Assembly: GCF_028858725.1 (NCBI RefSeq)
Contig: NC_084760.1
Location: forward strand, 54,771,367-54,835,366
Reading direction: 5' to 3'
DNA: 64,000 bases
From: Colius striatus
Lineage: Eukaryota; Chordata; Aves; Coliiformes; Coliidae
In this document: positions 41,959 to 55,079 of the stretch, piece by piece
How the letters are laid out: the number at the start of each line of letters is the position of its first letter
How positions within the stretch are numbered: the stretch's first letter is position 1
Translations under genes and position numbers: made by a program
Notes under the pieces: model-generated
Told to the model about the DNA's origin: nothing
Databases searched by the model: none
What the model saw: the letters and a program-made list of their open reading frames with translations, nothing else

Positions 41959-42140
41959 ATCATAGAATCATAGAATCACAGAATGGTAGGGGTTGTAAGG
42001 AACTTTTAGAGATCATCTAGTCCAACCCACCTGCAGAAGCAGGTTCACCTAGATCAGGTCACATAGGAACATGTCCAGGTGGGTCTTGAAGACCTCCAAG
42101 TAAGGAGACTCCACAACCCCTCTGGGCAGCCTGTGCCACT
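41959..42140 (-). mobile_element. CR1 LINE 3' fragment, minus orientation
   Basis: About 182 bp: two CATAGAAT-type octamers and a variant, then GGTAGGGGTTGTAAGGAAC, CTGCAGAAGCAGGTTCACC, GTGGGTCTTGAAGACCTCC and GGGCAGCCTGTGCCA, where it stops. Confidence 0.95.
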
Positions 42141-43553
42141 GATACTTTTGAAGTTGAATTTATGAATAGTCTAATCTAATCTCAGGAAAATTATCACTAG
42201 GATTATATATATTAAAAGTTATGTCAACAATGACCTCTACTACATGTCAGAGCGGCACGCTTTTCTGAAGTGACAAAGTGCAGCTAAGTCCCTTGGCCTT
42301 TGTGAGAAATACATACTTTTTTGACTTTGACTTTTTCATATGCATAAACCATGAGACACTTACTGTAATTCAAGGAATTCTTCATACCTTCCTGCCCCGC
42401 ATCCTGAATGTTTTGAAACTGCAATAGAAACTGCTAGTACAAATACTTAGGAGGAGACACTTTCTGAAGGTCTTGCAGGAGCTAAGGTGGAGAGAGACCA
42501 AGTATTATTCTCCATGCTGTACAATCATGGATCTGCAGCACAGAGAACCTGTGGTTTGCACACACTGCACACAAGGAGGGATGTGGAGACAGGAACAAAA
42601 CCAAACTCTTTGTTTAGAGTGTTCACTGAAAAAAGATCTTTGAAGACTTTATATATGCGGCTTCCTATGTTGCTCATATTTTTAAGTAACTAACAGAGAC
42701 TATATTTAGAGCATTCATTTTGGGACAAGCTTCCAGACAGATTTGTATCAGGAGCTGTAACAACTTTTAAGTGGTAGCAGGCCTAATGCAAGGATCCTGT
42801 GGCTGCAGTCAGGGAAGTTGATTAGGCTTTTAGTCTGGGTAAACCTGTCTGATCCACAACAAACTTTGGGAGATCTCCAAACCACTGTGGGTGGACTGTA
42901 TTGGCATCAACTTGGAATTTGCAAGTAATGGTTCAGGTGTCCCTTTACAGTTACTGCCTCAAGTGCATCCTTTCTGCTTGAAGATTACAAACCCTTTAAA
43001 AAGAACTCCTCATCTGATAGTCATTGTGTAATTTTGCTATTGTTTTTTTTTTTTTAAAGTGTGAGTGGACCTTAGGGACAGACTGTTGGCAACTGTGATA
43101 GATTGTAGGGAAAAAGGACAATTTGCTCAGCAAGTTGATGTAAAAGCTGTATGCCAAAGGAAATCTACTGTGAGTCTCAGCCAGTATTTTCCCAAAAGGA
43201 AAGAATTGCTGTGCTGTAGGTGCCACGTTTCTTTTCTTGGTTAGAATAAGAGAATATCTTTGACTTTCTCTGGTTTATTACCTATTCATATCTTCCAAAA
43301 GGCTCATTTGGAAGATTAGATTCTGACTTTTACCTCCTCTGCTTTTTAAAGTCAAACTAGCTGCTTACCATCCAGACCATGCTATACCATGAAATATGTT
43401 AAGGTATTTCTTGAAATCTTTCAAACTTCTCCAGTAGCTGAAATTTATAGTAGGAATACATTAATGTGAGGAGAAAGCAAACTATTCTTACATTGGAATT
43501 TTGACAGTTTCATCTTTTCTACTATAACAAATTACAATTTAATTGTGCAGGAC
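42141..43553. other. Unique sequence
   Basis: No gene or repeat recognised apart from a T-run at 43043-43055. Confidence 0.5.
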
Positions 43554-44275
43554 TACAGTGGTTTTGCCTGGGCCAGGTTTTTTGGTAGTGGGGGGGCTGT
43601 AGGAGTGGCTTGCTTAAACAAAGAGCTGCCAGAAGCTTCCCCTGTAGCTGATGGGGTTAATTCCAGTCAATTCTAAGATGGATCAGACTCCTGACCCAGG
43701 CCTGGCCAACTAGTGACTGAGGTAACACCTCTGTGATTAACGGATTTGAGAAGGAGAAGAAATTGCTGCACAGTTGCTAAACTGCAGCAGCAACAGGGAG
43801 TGAGAATGTAAAAACATCTCCACAGATGCCACGGTCAGTGGAGAAGGAGGGGGAGGAGATGCTTAGGCCCTGAAAGAAAGACTCTTCTGTGACCTGTGGT
43901 GCAGCCCATGGTGAGCCAGCTGTGCCACTTGCAGCCCATAGAGCCCACTGGGGAGCAGAGATCCACTTGCAGCCTGTGGTGGACCCCACACCGGAGCAGG
44001 TGGATGCCTGAAGGAGGCTGTGACTCTCTGGGAAGCCCACACTGGAGCAAGTTCCAGGCAAGACCTGGTAGCCCATGGGAAGAGAGAAGCTCACACCAAA
44101 GCAGGTTTGCTCTCAGGACTTATGATCCTGTGAGGGACTCAGGCTGGAGCAGTCGGTACCTGAAGGACCATTCTCCTGGTGGATGACCCACACTGGGGCA
44201 GGGTGTGAGGAGCTGCCCCCGTGGGAGGCCCCATGCTGGAGCAGTTCATGAGGGACTGTCTCCCAGACGAAAAGC
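43554..44275 (+). mobile_element. Endogenous-retrovirus LTR (family A), 3'-truncated
   Basis: Starts near TACAGTGGTTTTGCCTGGG and follows the family A order: GCCAGAAGCTTCCCCTGTAG, GAGGTAACACCTCTGTGATT and the GGAGCAG repeat array (about seven degenerate units, 43945-44245), then ends near GACTGTCTCCCAGACG. The 3' third that carries GATAAGG/TCTCTC in the other copies is missing. The 105- and 96-codon frames on opposite strands inside it are by-products of the repeat array. Confidence 0.85.
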
Positions 44276-46766
44276 AACCAGCACTAAGAATAGCCATAGT
44301 AGTAGTCTGCTGCAGTGTTGCAGAACTACAGAACAGTAGTTGTTAAGTGCTACGCTGACATTCTCCCACTCATGTAATTCAAGGTGTTGTGGATGCTTCA
44401 AGTCTACTACATGTTGAAGGTGCGGGTAATTATTCAGGATACAAAATTAGTTTCTGTAAGGGAGAAAGCTTGTGGGCTTCAACTTGGTTGGCTGAAAACT
44501 CACTATACTTAATTTTCATGTAGGTTAGGTTAGATATGTCTACAGGCCACGGTATCCCCTCACCTCCAGAATCTGTACAAAATGACTTTCCTATCAGTAT
44601 GCCTGAATGACTCCAAAGTGATTTAGACAGATGATCTAAGTGGGTTTGTGAGTCTATAATTTTGTCAAGGAGTTCCTTGAAAAATTTGCATTTGTTTCAA
44701 ACCTTGATTTCTTACTTTCTAGAAGAAGACTTTTCTTTGTTGATTCAGAGTTGGATAAAAATAACATTATAACTAAACACCACCTTGAATCAAAATGGGG
44801 AATATGTTCTTTTGGACTTGAAAGCTTTACCTAGAACATCCATGCCACAAATTGTGACAATATACAGCATTGTTCACAAAGTGGGTTTTACAAATCAAGA
44901 AAAGGATGATCTGAAAGAAAATACTTGTGATTTGTCTTCTAAGCGAATATTGTGCTGCAGGAAGTAGTCTTGATAACTCCAGAAAATGTACCTTATTTAC
45001 ATTATCGAGAATCTGGAGAGAAAAATTCACATAGAATGCAAATATGATGAAATGGGCATAATTTTTAGTACTTTGCTCAAAATTTCGTCTTCTGCTCTAG
45101 AGGATAGCTGACTAACGGATTTTATTTATTAGGCTAATTCCACTTTCAATTGATGTTCATTTTATTGACATAGTGAGATGCTAAACCTCATGGGTTTATT
45201 AGGAATATTGCTTGCTTTCAGCAGTGACCTTACCTGCAACCATGGTGCCAAGGAATGCTGCAGTGTAAAGGGATTGTTGTGTTGACTAATGAATGTTTGT
45301 ATTGATTTAAATCGACATTTTGAAAGTTGAGTCCATTTTAAAAGCAGCTAATTCCCACATCATGGATGAATCTGATAGTATGACAGGCTTTGAGTAAGAG
45401 CAAAGGAAATATCAAGAGCAGATGAAATCTTTTGAGGGAGTAAACATTGATTTCTTTCAAATGGTTAATTTCCATTGGAGTTTTTATTTTTGTTGTGTTT
45501 GTTTCTTTAAAAACCTACCACAAAAGAAAAGCCTGTTTTCCCCATTCATCATTCCAAGTGAATTTCATGTATTGTCCTTGTCTCATTCTATTTCTGAGTA
45601 GGAAACTGACCTGATGAAATATTAGTCAAGTGTTAGCTCTCAATTTAACCCCATCTAAACTAATTTTTCAAACTATATTGATACCTACCTCCCTACATAC
45701 CACTGCTTGTGTATGTTACGCTTCAAGACCTTTCTTTCCTCTTTATTGGTTTTGTGATAAAACAGAATCAAACAGCATTATGCTCTGGAGCTGTGGGGCT
45801 TTTTTTAATTTACTGATGGTTTGGTAGCAGAGAACAGGAAGGTGTTTTTTCCCTGATACTCTGCTGAGTATACAAAATATTTTTTATGCAAAATAGGTCC
45901 TTGCTAGGTGAGGTAATAAAACTGGTACCTCAGTCATGATCTGAAATTAAAAGGCTTGTTCTGCTTTAGCTTAGATTTTGAATAAAAGTAAAATATGAAA
46001 GGATATAGTCTATCTGGAAATAACATTTTAAATTTTCAGAAAGTAGGTTGAATAATCTAGCTTTGGAGAAGAGTCATCTGTCTGTCTGCTTGTGTGAGCG
46101 GTAAATAAAATACCAGAAGGGGTGTCATTAATATCCTCCACCAATTTGCAGAAACAATACAAACATTGCAGCTCTCCAAATTACTTCCTTACAGGCAATA
46201 AATGCTAGTTACTTCTGACACAAATATAATGCTATGTTTCAAACAAGTTTTGATTTTCTATCTCCTCAGACTACTTAAAATCTTCAGTTCTAATCCAATG
46301 AGGTATATAGGCATACATTTAAGTATATATATATAGGTATATATAGTCCAATGACGTATGTAAGTATACATAGGTATCTATTTGAAAGGGAAAATCTATG
46401 CTGTCATTACCATCTATTCTTAAAATCTTTATACACATTTTCTGCTGTTCTAGTGAAGATTTTTACAACTCTAACTCCATGCATTGGTTCTGTTTATTTG
46501 GTTTCCTTAGGTTATGATTCACCTAAGGTGCATCAAAGACAACTGGATGGTATCACATCTCATTAATACTAGCTATAATTCTATTTTCTGAAAATCATAT
46601 TTTAGGGACAGAAAAGTCAGATATCACAGAGTTAACCCACTGTGTAACTTGGTCTGTGGAACTCGGAACAAATTATTTAGAACAGCATGTGTTCTAGAAT
46701 AGCGTATCAGAAATAAACCCAGATCATGATTGATTATCTTAAAAGTAACTTTACTGTACTGGATAC
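44276..46766. other. AT-rich unique sequence
   Basis: No gene recognised. A small TA-rich repeat patch lies at 46300-46380 (TATATATATAGGTATATATAG). Confidence 0.5.
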
Positions 46767-47369
46767 TTTCATGGTTCAAGCTGAGCTGGCAACAAAGCTC
46801 CACACAGCTATTCACTCACTCACCCTTCCCACATCTCTCATAGGATGGGGAGGGGAATTGGAAAAGAAAATCAAAAGTTGTGGGTTAATATAAGAAGAAG
46901 TATAATAACTAAACTAAAATATATTAACAATAGGAAGAATAAATTATAATAATAGTAATTAAGAGAAACAAAACCCAAGAAGATAAGTGTTACTCAATGC
47001 AGTTGCTCACCAGTTGCTGACCAATGCCTGAGAAGTGATCAGTGCCTCCTGGCCAACCCCTCCTCCCAGTTTCTATACTGGTCATGATGTTCTACGATAT
47101 GGAATAGTGCCTTGGCTAGTTGAGGGTGAGCAGTTATGGCTGTATTCCCTCTCAGCTTCTTGTGCAAACATGAGCCACTCCCCAGACCACCCCTAGACCA
47201 CTCACTGCTGGGGCAGGCTGAGAAACAGAAACAGGCTTGATGCTGTGCAAGCACTGCTCAGCAATTACAAAAACATCCTGGTGTTGTCAACATTCTCTTG
47301 AGTGTATACCCAAAATGTAGCCACATAGCTGGTAACAGGAAGAAAATTATCCCAGTTGAAACCAGGACA
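46767..47369 (-). mobile_element. Solo LTR of an avian endogenous retrovirus (family B), minus orientation
   Basis: A diverged reverse-strand copy of the LTR at 5704-6298. Plus-strand landmarks are TTTCATGGTTCAAGCTG, GCAGTTGCTCACCAGTTGCTG, CAGTTTCTATACTGGTCATG (the decayed TATA region), CAGCTTCTTGTGCA, TGTTGTCAACATTCTC and CCCAGTTGAAACCAGGACA. The flanks are GATAC (46762-46766) and GATAG (47370-47374), a 5-bp duplication with one mismatch. This makes it a solo LTR of 603 bp. Confidence 0.87.
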
Positions 47370-47874
47370 GATAGTTATCTTCATTGTAAAATGACAGTCT
47401 TTTCCAGTCTGTTTCTACAGCTGCTTCTTACTAGATCTCACACATTCCTGTTGCTGATGTGCTTTTCTTGTTTGTAGGGTGCAGAGTGAGAAGACATTTG
47501 GCTACATGAAAAAGATGTTATCAAAATTCTCCACAGAACCAATCACAGATAGTGAGCAAATCATATTCTAACAATCCATATTGTTATATTCTCTTGAAAG
47601 GACTGATTAGACAGTCCTTCACAGGTCCTTAACTCTACGAGTTATTTACTAAAATGCTTATTATATATTTTTATATTATATGTTTTTCCTCAGCCTTCTG
47701 ATTTTTACACATGCTTCCTGGAAGTGTTGAGAATAGAACATTATTTCTTTAAAATCCCTAATGTTATAAACTGGAGAAAACAGTCTCTTTGTTTACAAGT
47801 TAGGATTTTTTTTCTTAGCCATAACTTATAAATTTTGCTATTGTAACAGTATGTGATTCTTTTGGACAGCAAAT
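47370..47874. other. AT-rich spacer between two LTRs
   Basis: About 500 bp of AT-rich sequence. It shows no proviral coding resemblance, so the two flanking LTRs, which are of different families, do not bracket one provirus. Confidence 0.5.
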
Positions 47875-48603
47875 TGTTCTGCTAATAGATGGGCTCAGCA
47901 CAAAAGACACTGGTACGAAGTCAAAAGGAAACAAGTGGATTTTTACTTATGTCTATAGCACTAAGATAACAAGCAAAATAATGCAGCAAATTTAGCAAAG
48001 CAGTAGGGAGAATAAGTAAGGCAATGCACTTAACTAGTACTACATAAAGCGATAGTAATTAAGAGGAATACATCACCAATTGCCTTAATTATCATCATCC
48101 AGACCCGCAGTCACTGGGGAGCTCTGGATGCAGTGAGAAGCTCTCCCAGCAATTGGGAAGTCCTAAGCCGTGCATCCACTCATTGGTGAGGTCTCCAAAG
48201 TCACTGCAAGAGTGTCCAGCTTTTTATATTATTGAATAAACAAGTTACATAACTTCTAGTTAGACCGTCTCATTTCTCACTCCATTGAAATACCACCAAG
48301 AGCTTGTCCAAGGCCCAGGGAGGAACCAAAGGGGTTCATGTGTTTGGCTTTGACCACGTATTTTCATACAAGGCCAGACACTTGGTTTCCTGGCCTTGAC
48401 AGCCTGCCTCTGAACAAATCAAGGAATACATTCTCACAGCATCTACACTAAGAATTATATTCTATCTACGCTACATCTCTCACTAATAATTACACAGATT
48501 TCACTAATAATCAGACACTAACTTTTTCTAATGTTTGGTTGGGAGGTTCATTTAGAGGTCAACTTTAGTTTGAGGGCTGTTGCTTAGGCCTCAGCATTTC
48601 ACA
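47875..48603 (-). mobile_element. Putative endogenous-retrovirus LTR (family C), minus orientation
   Basis: On the minus strand it begins TGTGAAATGCTGAGGCC and has a TATA-like AATATAAAAAGCTGG (near 48215). Downstream is a GC-richer block (GGAGACCTCACC, CTGGGAGAGCTTCTCAC) typical of an R/U5 region, and the element ends near CTATTAGCAGAACA or slightly earlier (CTGAGCCCA). It is about 715-730 bp with TGT/ACA-type ends. No matching target duplication was found, so the left boundary is uncertain. The family assignment is by general architecture only. Confidence 0.65.
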
Positions 48604-49160
48604 AACTTATTTGTCTTACTCACTGTCCTTTCGTAACCAAGTCCTTCATGTTGCAAACATGATGCTTGGTCCATTTTGAAAGACATGACCTGGCAGCTGG
48701 CTGTATTAACATGCACGAGTTCTAATTAGCCTGCTTCACCAACTTATCAGATCAATCTACATGACTTATTTACCTCAGTCTTTATTTACCTCTCCACTAG
48801 GTTTCGGGTCATCTGGAAACATTCTGAGACAGCGTGTTGTTGTTTTCCCCACACCATTGGTTTTGCAGTTTCTGCGAGTGCAATACCTGTTACCTGTCCT
48901 TGCCTTGGTGTGTGGATAAATCTGGTAAGCCTGCCCATTTCCTTGGGAAATGCAGTCTACAGTAATTACTTTCAGTGGTCGGTTTTCAGTAACATTTGCC
49001 AATAACATACCTGTTTTCTCAAATGTTGACAGACTCCCACTTTCTTTCCCTGGGAAGTTGCTGCTGTAACCCACTGATGGAGGGACCTGCTGAGAATTGA
49101 GCATTGCTCTTAATAGGGACAGAGAACATACATCCTGAAACTCTATTGCCAACTCCATTC
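48604..49160 (-). other. Unassigned segment with a 127-codon minus-strand open frame
   Basis: The frame at 48775-49158 on the minus strand is one of the longest in the window that is not explained by a known repeat. It begins MELAIEFQDVC and contains the cysteine-bearing stretch YCTRRNCKTNG. Composition is more balanced than the AT-driven frames nearby. It ends about 170 bp upstream, in its own sense, of the LTR at 48603-47875, which is where an envelope-region relic would sit. But I see no transmembrane segment, no polypurine tract next to the LTR and no family match. It may be a retroviral relic, a pseudogene or chance. Confidence 0.25.
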
Positions 49161-52100
49161 ATCTTTTCATCTTTGAAGCATCATCCCTGCATCAAACAAC
49201 TGAATCAAATACATGTTCACTACTACTGCCTGGGACAATAACAAAAGATGATTGTCATGCCAGAGGTGATGAGTTGGAAAGGCTTTTGCAACAAAGCATT
49301 GTATCACTACTGTGTATTATATGACACCAAAGCTTTGCCTGTGGTTTGGCATATTGTAACTTCCTTCTGAATGTCAACTCAGTGCTTCCTCACTTTTTCT
49401 GTATTTTGACCTCTTGCCTTTGATGAGAACATTTTCTACTGAAATTCATCCCTTGGACCTTTTAATGTTGCACAAACTTTTGAAATCCATGGAATGTTGC
49501 TATGGATTACCTAGAAGTTAATTTAATACAACACAAAACAGTTTAGAGAAGCTGAGTATTTATCTGCTGACCTAGAGATTGTCTAGGTTGGACATCTTAA
49601 CCAGTGGAAAACAGAGTTCCGAGTGTAATTAATTAGCTTTGATTTATCTTTTTTGCTACCAGATCTAATTATTTGAACCTTCTAGTTGCTTCCATCGCCA
49701 GTATTTCTCTTGAAGCATTAACACTATATACAGTAATGGAGAAACGGATTCCACCTGCAGAACAGTCATTTTTACAACTACTAAACGTGTTTTACACAGG
49801 TACTCAAAGTTTTCAGAAGTAAAATAATTTGGCAAAAGTTATTACTGTAGATTACCGGTTTTATCCGTAATGGCTCAGTCATGCTGCACAGGCTGCAGAA
49901 GGAGGTGGCCTAGAAGTGGCTTGTCTTTTAGGGATAACACAGATGTTTCTATCCAGCACAGTACCCAAGATGATGGTTAGGGGGATGTGGGAGACAGGCA
50001 GAGGCAGTAGTGTTCGGTTCCCTCCAGTAAGAGACTGGGTCAGGACTGCTGACAGGCTGTTTGGAGGGTCATGTCTTCCTACAACAGGCTCCTCAAGTTG
50101 AGGTTTTTTTTTCTGGGTATTTTTGTTTGTTTTTTCCCATTATGTAGTTTTAAATCATGTTTAGTTCCACATTTTAAGTACAAGAAAGGAAACACTTCTT
50201 ATCCTTCAGTGCTCAGACAGTTACTGGGGATTGGCAAGGAGATCATTGAAAATAAAAGAGAGAAAACGCCTGAGAGAGGTATATAAAATAATGCAGAAAC
50301 CAAGGAAGAAGAAGATGGAAGAGGCAACCAGAAAAATGTAGATGTTGAGACAGAAAATGTGTACATCTCAGTGGATGTTAGTTTCTTGAAAGAGAATAGC
50401 TAGCTGAGTAAAGAGAGAAATATAAATATTTCATTCAGCAAAACTGAATAGAGAAGTCTTCATATCAAAGGTAATACAGCACCTGAGCGAGTCTGTGGGT
50501 ATCTGTTGCTACAGTAGTCATTTGGTTTTGGAATGTCGTCGGTCCAAGGAAGGTGTCATTCATTTTCCTGACTATCATCACTTTAAGCTCTACTTCAACC
50601 TACTTGTAACACGTGTCAACATCCTATTTCTGTCATAGCACACAATGGAATTTCATATTATTATAATGTATTAAGATTTAGCATTTACATATAATTTTTA
50701 TGCACTATATGTTTTACAAAGAGTCTCTAATTAATCTTCTCAACACCTACATGGCCTCTATGAAATTGCAGTTGTTTTGCACGTGGGGAAACTGCAGCTG
50801 ACTGAATTGCTGGAGACAATGAAAAAAGTGCTTTTGTAAGTAGCAGTACTAGCTACTCGGGCTATTTGCTTTGTATTTGTACTTGACTAATCTTCCCGAT
50901 TATTGTGTACTGTATCTCTTTGCATTGATTTGATGCATTAGTGATGAAAGCCATTAAGGGTCATCTCTGTAGTGCCTCTCTTCTGTGTTGAGGGCTGAAG
51001 AATACAAAGTGTCAGCTATTTAGATGGCAACAGCCCCTGGGTTACTCAAATGATAATTTTCCTGCCAAATATCTGCTGCTGATAGAGAAACTGATGACTT
51101 AATAATTGGTGGCTTAATCAACGATGGGCTCCTTAAAAATGCATAGAATTTGCAGAAACAAATATGCGTTAATGTTCCAGTGTTATTCACCATCTGGATG
51201 TTTGTCACTTCATTGAGACATATGCCCAAAAAGCTATTTATATACATATATTAAAAAAAAGAGAGACTCCTATTAAGGTTAAAAGAACAGATTTTTATGG
51301 AAGTCTTTGCATTCTTTGACCCTGGTGTCAGGCAAATAAAATACTTGGTTCCATCAGACGTTGTTATAATTCTTTCCTCATACTTGCCAGCCCGTTTTAT
51401 TTAAGTAGGTGAGCCAACACAGTTCACAAAAGTCCAAAGATATTTAAAACATTTTTTTTTATAGACAGGGAAAAAAGCTAAATCCATGAACTTATGAAAT
51501 GCACAGTCATGAAAACAGAAATTAGAGGCAAAACCTTTGTCAGTGTTCCCTCTTAGCTTGCATATAATTACAGAAATTTCACTGCAGGTTCAAATGTATT
51601 TTATAATTTGAATATCTGTATGTGCTCACACATTCATTTTATCTACTGAAGTTGTTTTTCAAGAACTTCACATTAATGTTTGGTTTGTCTGACAGTAATG
51701 TGGCAATGATATTGGCTTCGTCTAAATTCAACATTTGTGGTTTCTGTTGGACTTATAAAACATTTGTTACATCACAAATCCTAATAAAAATATTTTTAGA
51801 TTCCAGACATTCTGTTAAGAAATTTTATTGCAGGTGTTGATAAAACATGAAGTTTTCCTTACTTCTCTGATCAAATAAAGAACTACTTAGTGCTTAACTT
51901 TTACTATGTAACATCATCTAATAATGTTGGCTACACAACTAGAATGCATTTGGGGAGTTTATACTGCATAGTTACTAAACTAGCTACAGTGGGGATTTGA
52001 CCAATTATGCTGGCTAATTACACTTCACAGTATAAAGATTTCTTCCTATAAGAATACAGATGATAAGTTAACTGTTTGCTAGAGAAGCTGAATCTTGTTT

Positions 52101-55079
52101 CACTTGATAAAGAAGCAATGTAATCGGAAACTGGTACTAAGGGTCTGATATTACAAGGTACTTCATCAACTTCCTATGCAAAATAATTACCAAGACCAAA
52201 ACATCTCTTTAAAGGTAACTGCAGGAACAGGGCATTTCATTCCAAATTGAAGCAGTGTAATTATTACTTTGGTTGAAATGAAACTGAAATTCTAAGAAAG
52301 GACAGATCTAATAAAAAGATATATTCAGTATTTGCCTTTTAGAAACTCTGGCTCATTGAAGGCGGAAGCACACGTTTCAAGAAACTTCAGAATTACTGAT
52401 CCAATTTTACTCAGGGGAATGTGTATCTCAGGGTGAGAACTGGCTTACCGACCAAGACTAAGCCAGAAATAATCTTGTTATCAAACAAGTGGTTAGGAAC
52501 TTGACACTGATGACACTAGAGAATCTCTTACACCTTCGAACCATAACTGAGAATTTGTTGTCTTCTATGGGGCAGAACTTTTACTTCATCCAATTGCAAA
52601 ACCTATTCAGAAGCTCTCAGTGAAGATGACTTTAGAGTGACACTACGGTTCCAACACAGGATGTTAAGACCTTAAATGAAAGTTAAGGCAGTTTCGTGGA
52701 AAGACTTTGTAAACCCCAGTGCTAAGTAAGTTTTGATGAAGGCTGAACTAGATGACAGCATGTCTGTGTTACCTGAATTTTTGAAAGTTTGGTTGTTTTT
52801 TTTTTTCAAATAACAGTTTGAAAAATGCATTAATGAACGGCACGTGTAGGGGAAAGAAGGGGAGGTGTCTTCTAAACAAAATCTCCCCTAAAGCCATTAC
52901 TTCCTTTCTTTTGTTAAGTCAACTCTCACCCAAGATTTGCCTACTGACTGCAACACTTCTGAAAACAGACCACTTCCCATCTCTAAGACAGGAAGAGAAA
53001 ATAAGTCATTGCCTAAGCAATGCTGGTAAGCCAACACTCAGTGCATGAGCAGGATTCCTTAGTGGGTTTCTTCACAGAGCCCTAAAGGAGCAAAGCACCA
53101 GCTTTAGAACCTCTCCAGGGGTTCCTTGAGCCATTCAATGTAAAACTATCATGCACCATAAAATTCTTAATAGATAATCTAGAAAAAGACAACGTCTGTG
53201 AAATAATTACAAAAAGGCAAACCCAGCCTTCAGACCAAAGCCTGAAATCATCAGTCAAAACTACCTGTATGGAAGAATAAGTATTGTAACATGTTAGTAC
53301 TGTTACTCTGAGGGGAAAGCTGTGGGCCAGCAGGCAACAAATGCCAGTTCGGCACCTAGTGCAGTACAAATGAAAACAGGCAAGTGTGACTCACTTCATG
53401 GATGGGTGCTACTCCTCTGAAATGCTCCCAAAAGTTTTGCTCCAAGCTAGTCTTTAAGTAGGCTGAGCTAATCTCACTGTCTGAACTCTTTCAACATTCC
53501 CAATACTGAAAACAACTCATGAGACAGAGCTTCAAACCATTAAGTTCTACTGGTGAGGCAGCATGAACGAAACAGATGAAAGTCCACATTACTATTATGC
53601 CTCTTGTGGCGGAGAATGAAAAAAAGCAGAAGTTGTCAGAAATGGCAATAACTGGGAATTAAATTATCTTTAAGCACAGACGAAAAGCAGAGGAGGTCGT
53701 AAACCACAGAATTGAGGGGAAAAAACCCAAACTTCTTGAGAAAAGAACACGCAATCTACAAATACTATGGGGGGGGTACATGAGTGAGATAGGAAGGGAA
53801 GCTTGGTGATGGGTAGATCATACCCAACAGACCACACTTTTTCTCCTCTCTCAAGACATTAGTATAATAAATGTGAGAATAATTTTTAATAACTGCTCTA
53901 ATTCTAGATTTTTTTTCCACGTGACTATGCATTTCTGCAGTTAGTAAGTTGTCACCTTAAACCTCTACTTTTAATTGAACCTCACGTGAGTGTCGTAAGG
54001 TTACATTTCTGCTTGGTACTTCTTTTTATAAATTTTGATGTACATCTGACTGACTGTATGAAAAATACTAAACAGCCAGAGGAACATCCTTTGATTACTT
54101 GCAAATAGTGAAGGAAGCCCTCTTGCTTGTCAATAACTGCAATTTTGAACAAAGACATTTATGAATTCTTGACAAACCAACTGTAGTATTCATTTTAGGA
54201 ACACATCATCTGAGCATTTATAGACTCAACTATTAATTGGTGCACAAATATATACTGGTTTCTTAAATAATGTTCAATGATATATACAATGTGGAAAAGA
54301 AAACCACCAGAATGTTTCCTCAGCTGCCATTACCCAAAAGCTATCCTTACAGCAAATGGGATCCCATCTTTAGGATGGGAACCTCAAGAAAACCATGTTT
54401 CTTTTTAATGAAGTTGAACTGTTACCTACACTGCCCTGGTGGCAGGAAATATCTACCAATCTTAACTTTTGCTTTTCATTGATGATGAAAGGCAAGCACA
54501 AATGAAGCTTCTCATTAGTTTTTTGTTTCTGAACAAAACCGGAGTCTTTAGAAATGATCGTTTTCCAGAGACATGACAAGCAAGTCGCTCAAGTACTTCT
54601 CTTTCACTTACACAGACAGCCTACATTAAAAATAGATGACTTAAGACATTAAATGATTCTTTAAAAAAAAAAAAAAAACAAACCCCAAGAGTATCAGTCT
54701 TTTATTTATTGCACGTATTTGAACGCCTCATTTTCTCATCTTTATCCACAAAGCCGGAACAGCTGTGTACAGGAAATTTGTTTTCCATTTGTTGACTTTT
54801 CATGCATATGAATACACATTAGCAGTTGATTCAGAGAATCACTTTGTCAGACCCTAGCAAAATATAAAGGGTTTAGGACTGTGCCACAAGAAGGTGACAA
54901 AATGCAATGAGCTGGGAACAGGTTAAAGTTTTTATAAGGGAGTTCTAAGGAAGATACCTCAGCATCCTACAGGTGGGTTCTCAAGCTGCCTCCTGCTAAA
55001 TGAAAATGAGGCTGCACATGCAGAAAAACGTGGTATTTTAGGTCATCAAACTTAGATTAAGTTCTTCTGTAAAAAATAT
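49161..55079. other. Unique sequence downstream of TBC1D32
   Basis: About 5.9 kb without a supported gene or transposon. There is a G-run at about 53769-53776 and a 16-A run at about 54663-54678. Minus-strand AATAAA motifs near 54700 could be alternative poly(A) sites for TBC1D32. Confidence 0.5.

Noticed and set aside
47370..47874. Possible proviral interior between the LTRs at 46767-47369 and 47875-48603
   Set aside because: The two LTRs belong to different families, the first has its own target duplication, and the spacer is too short and shows no coding resemblance.
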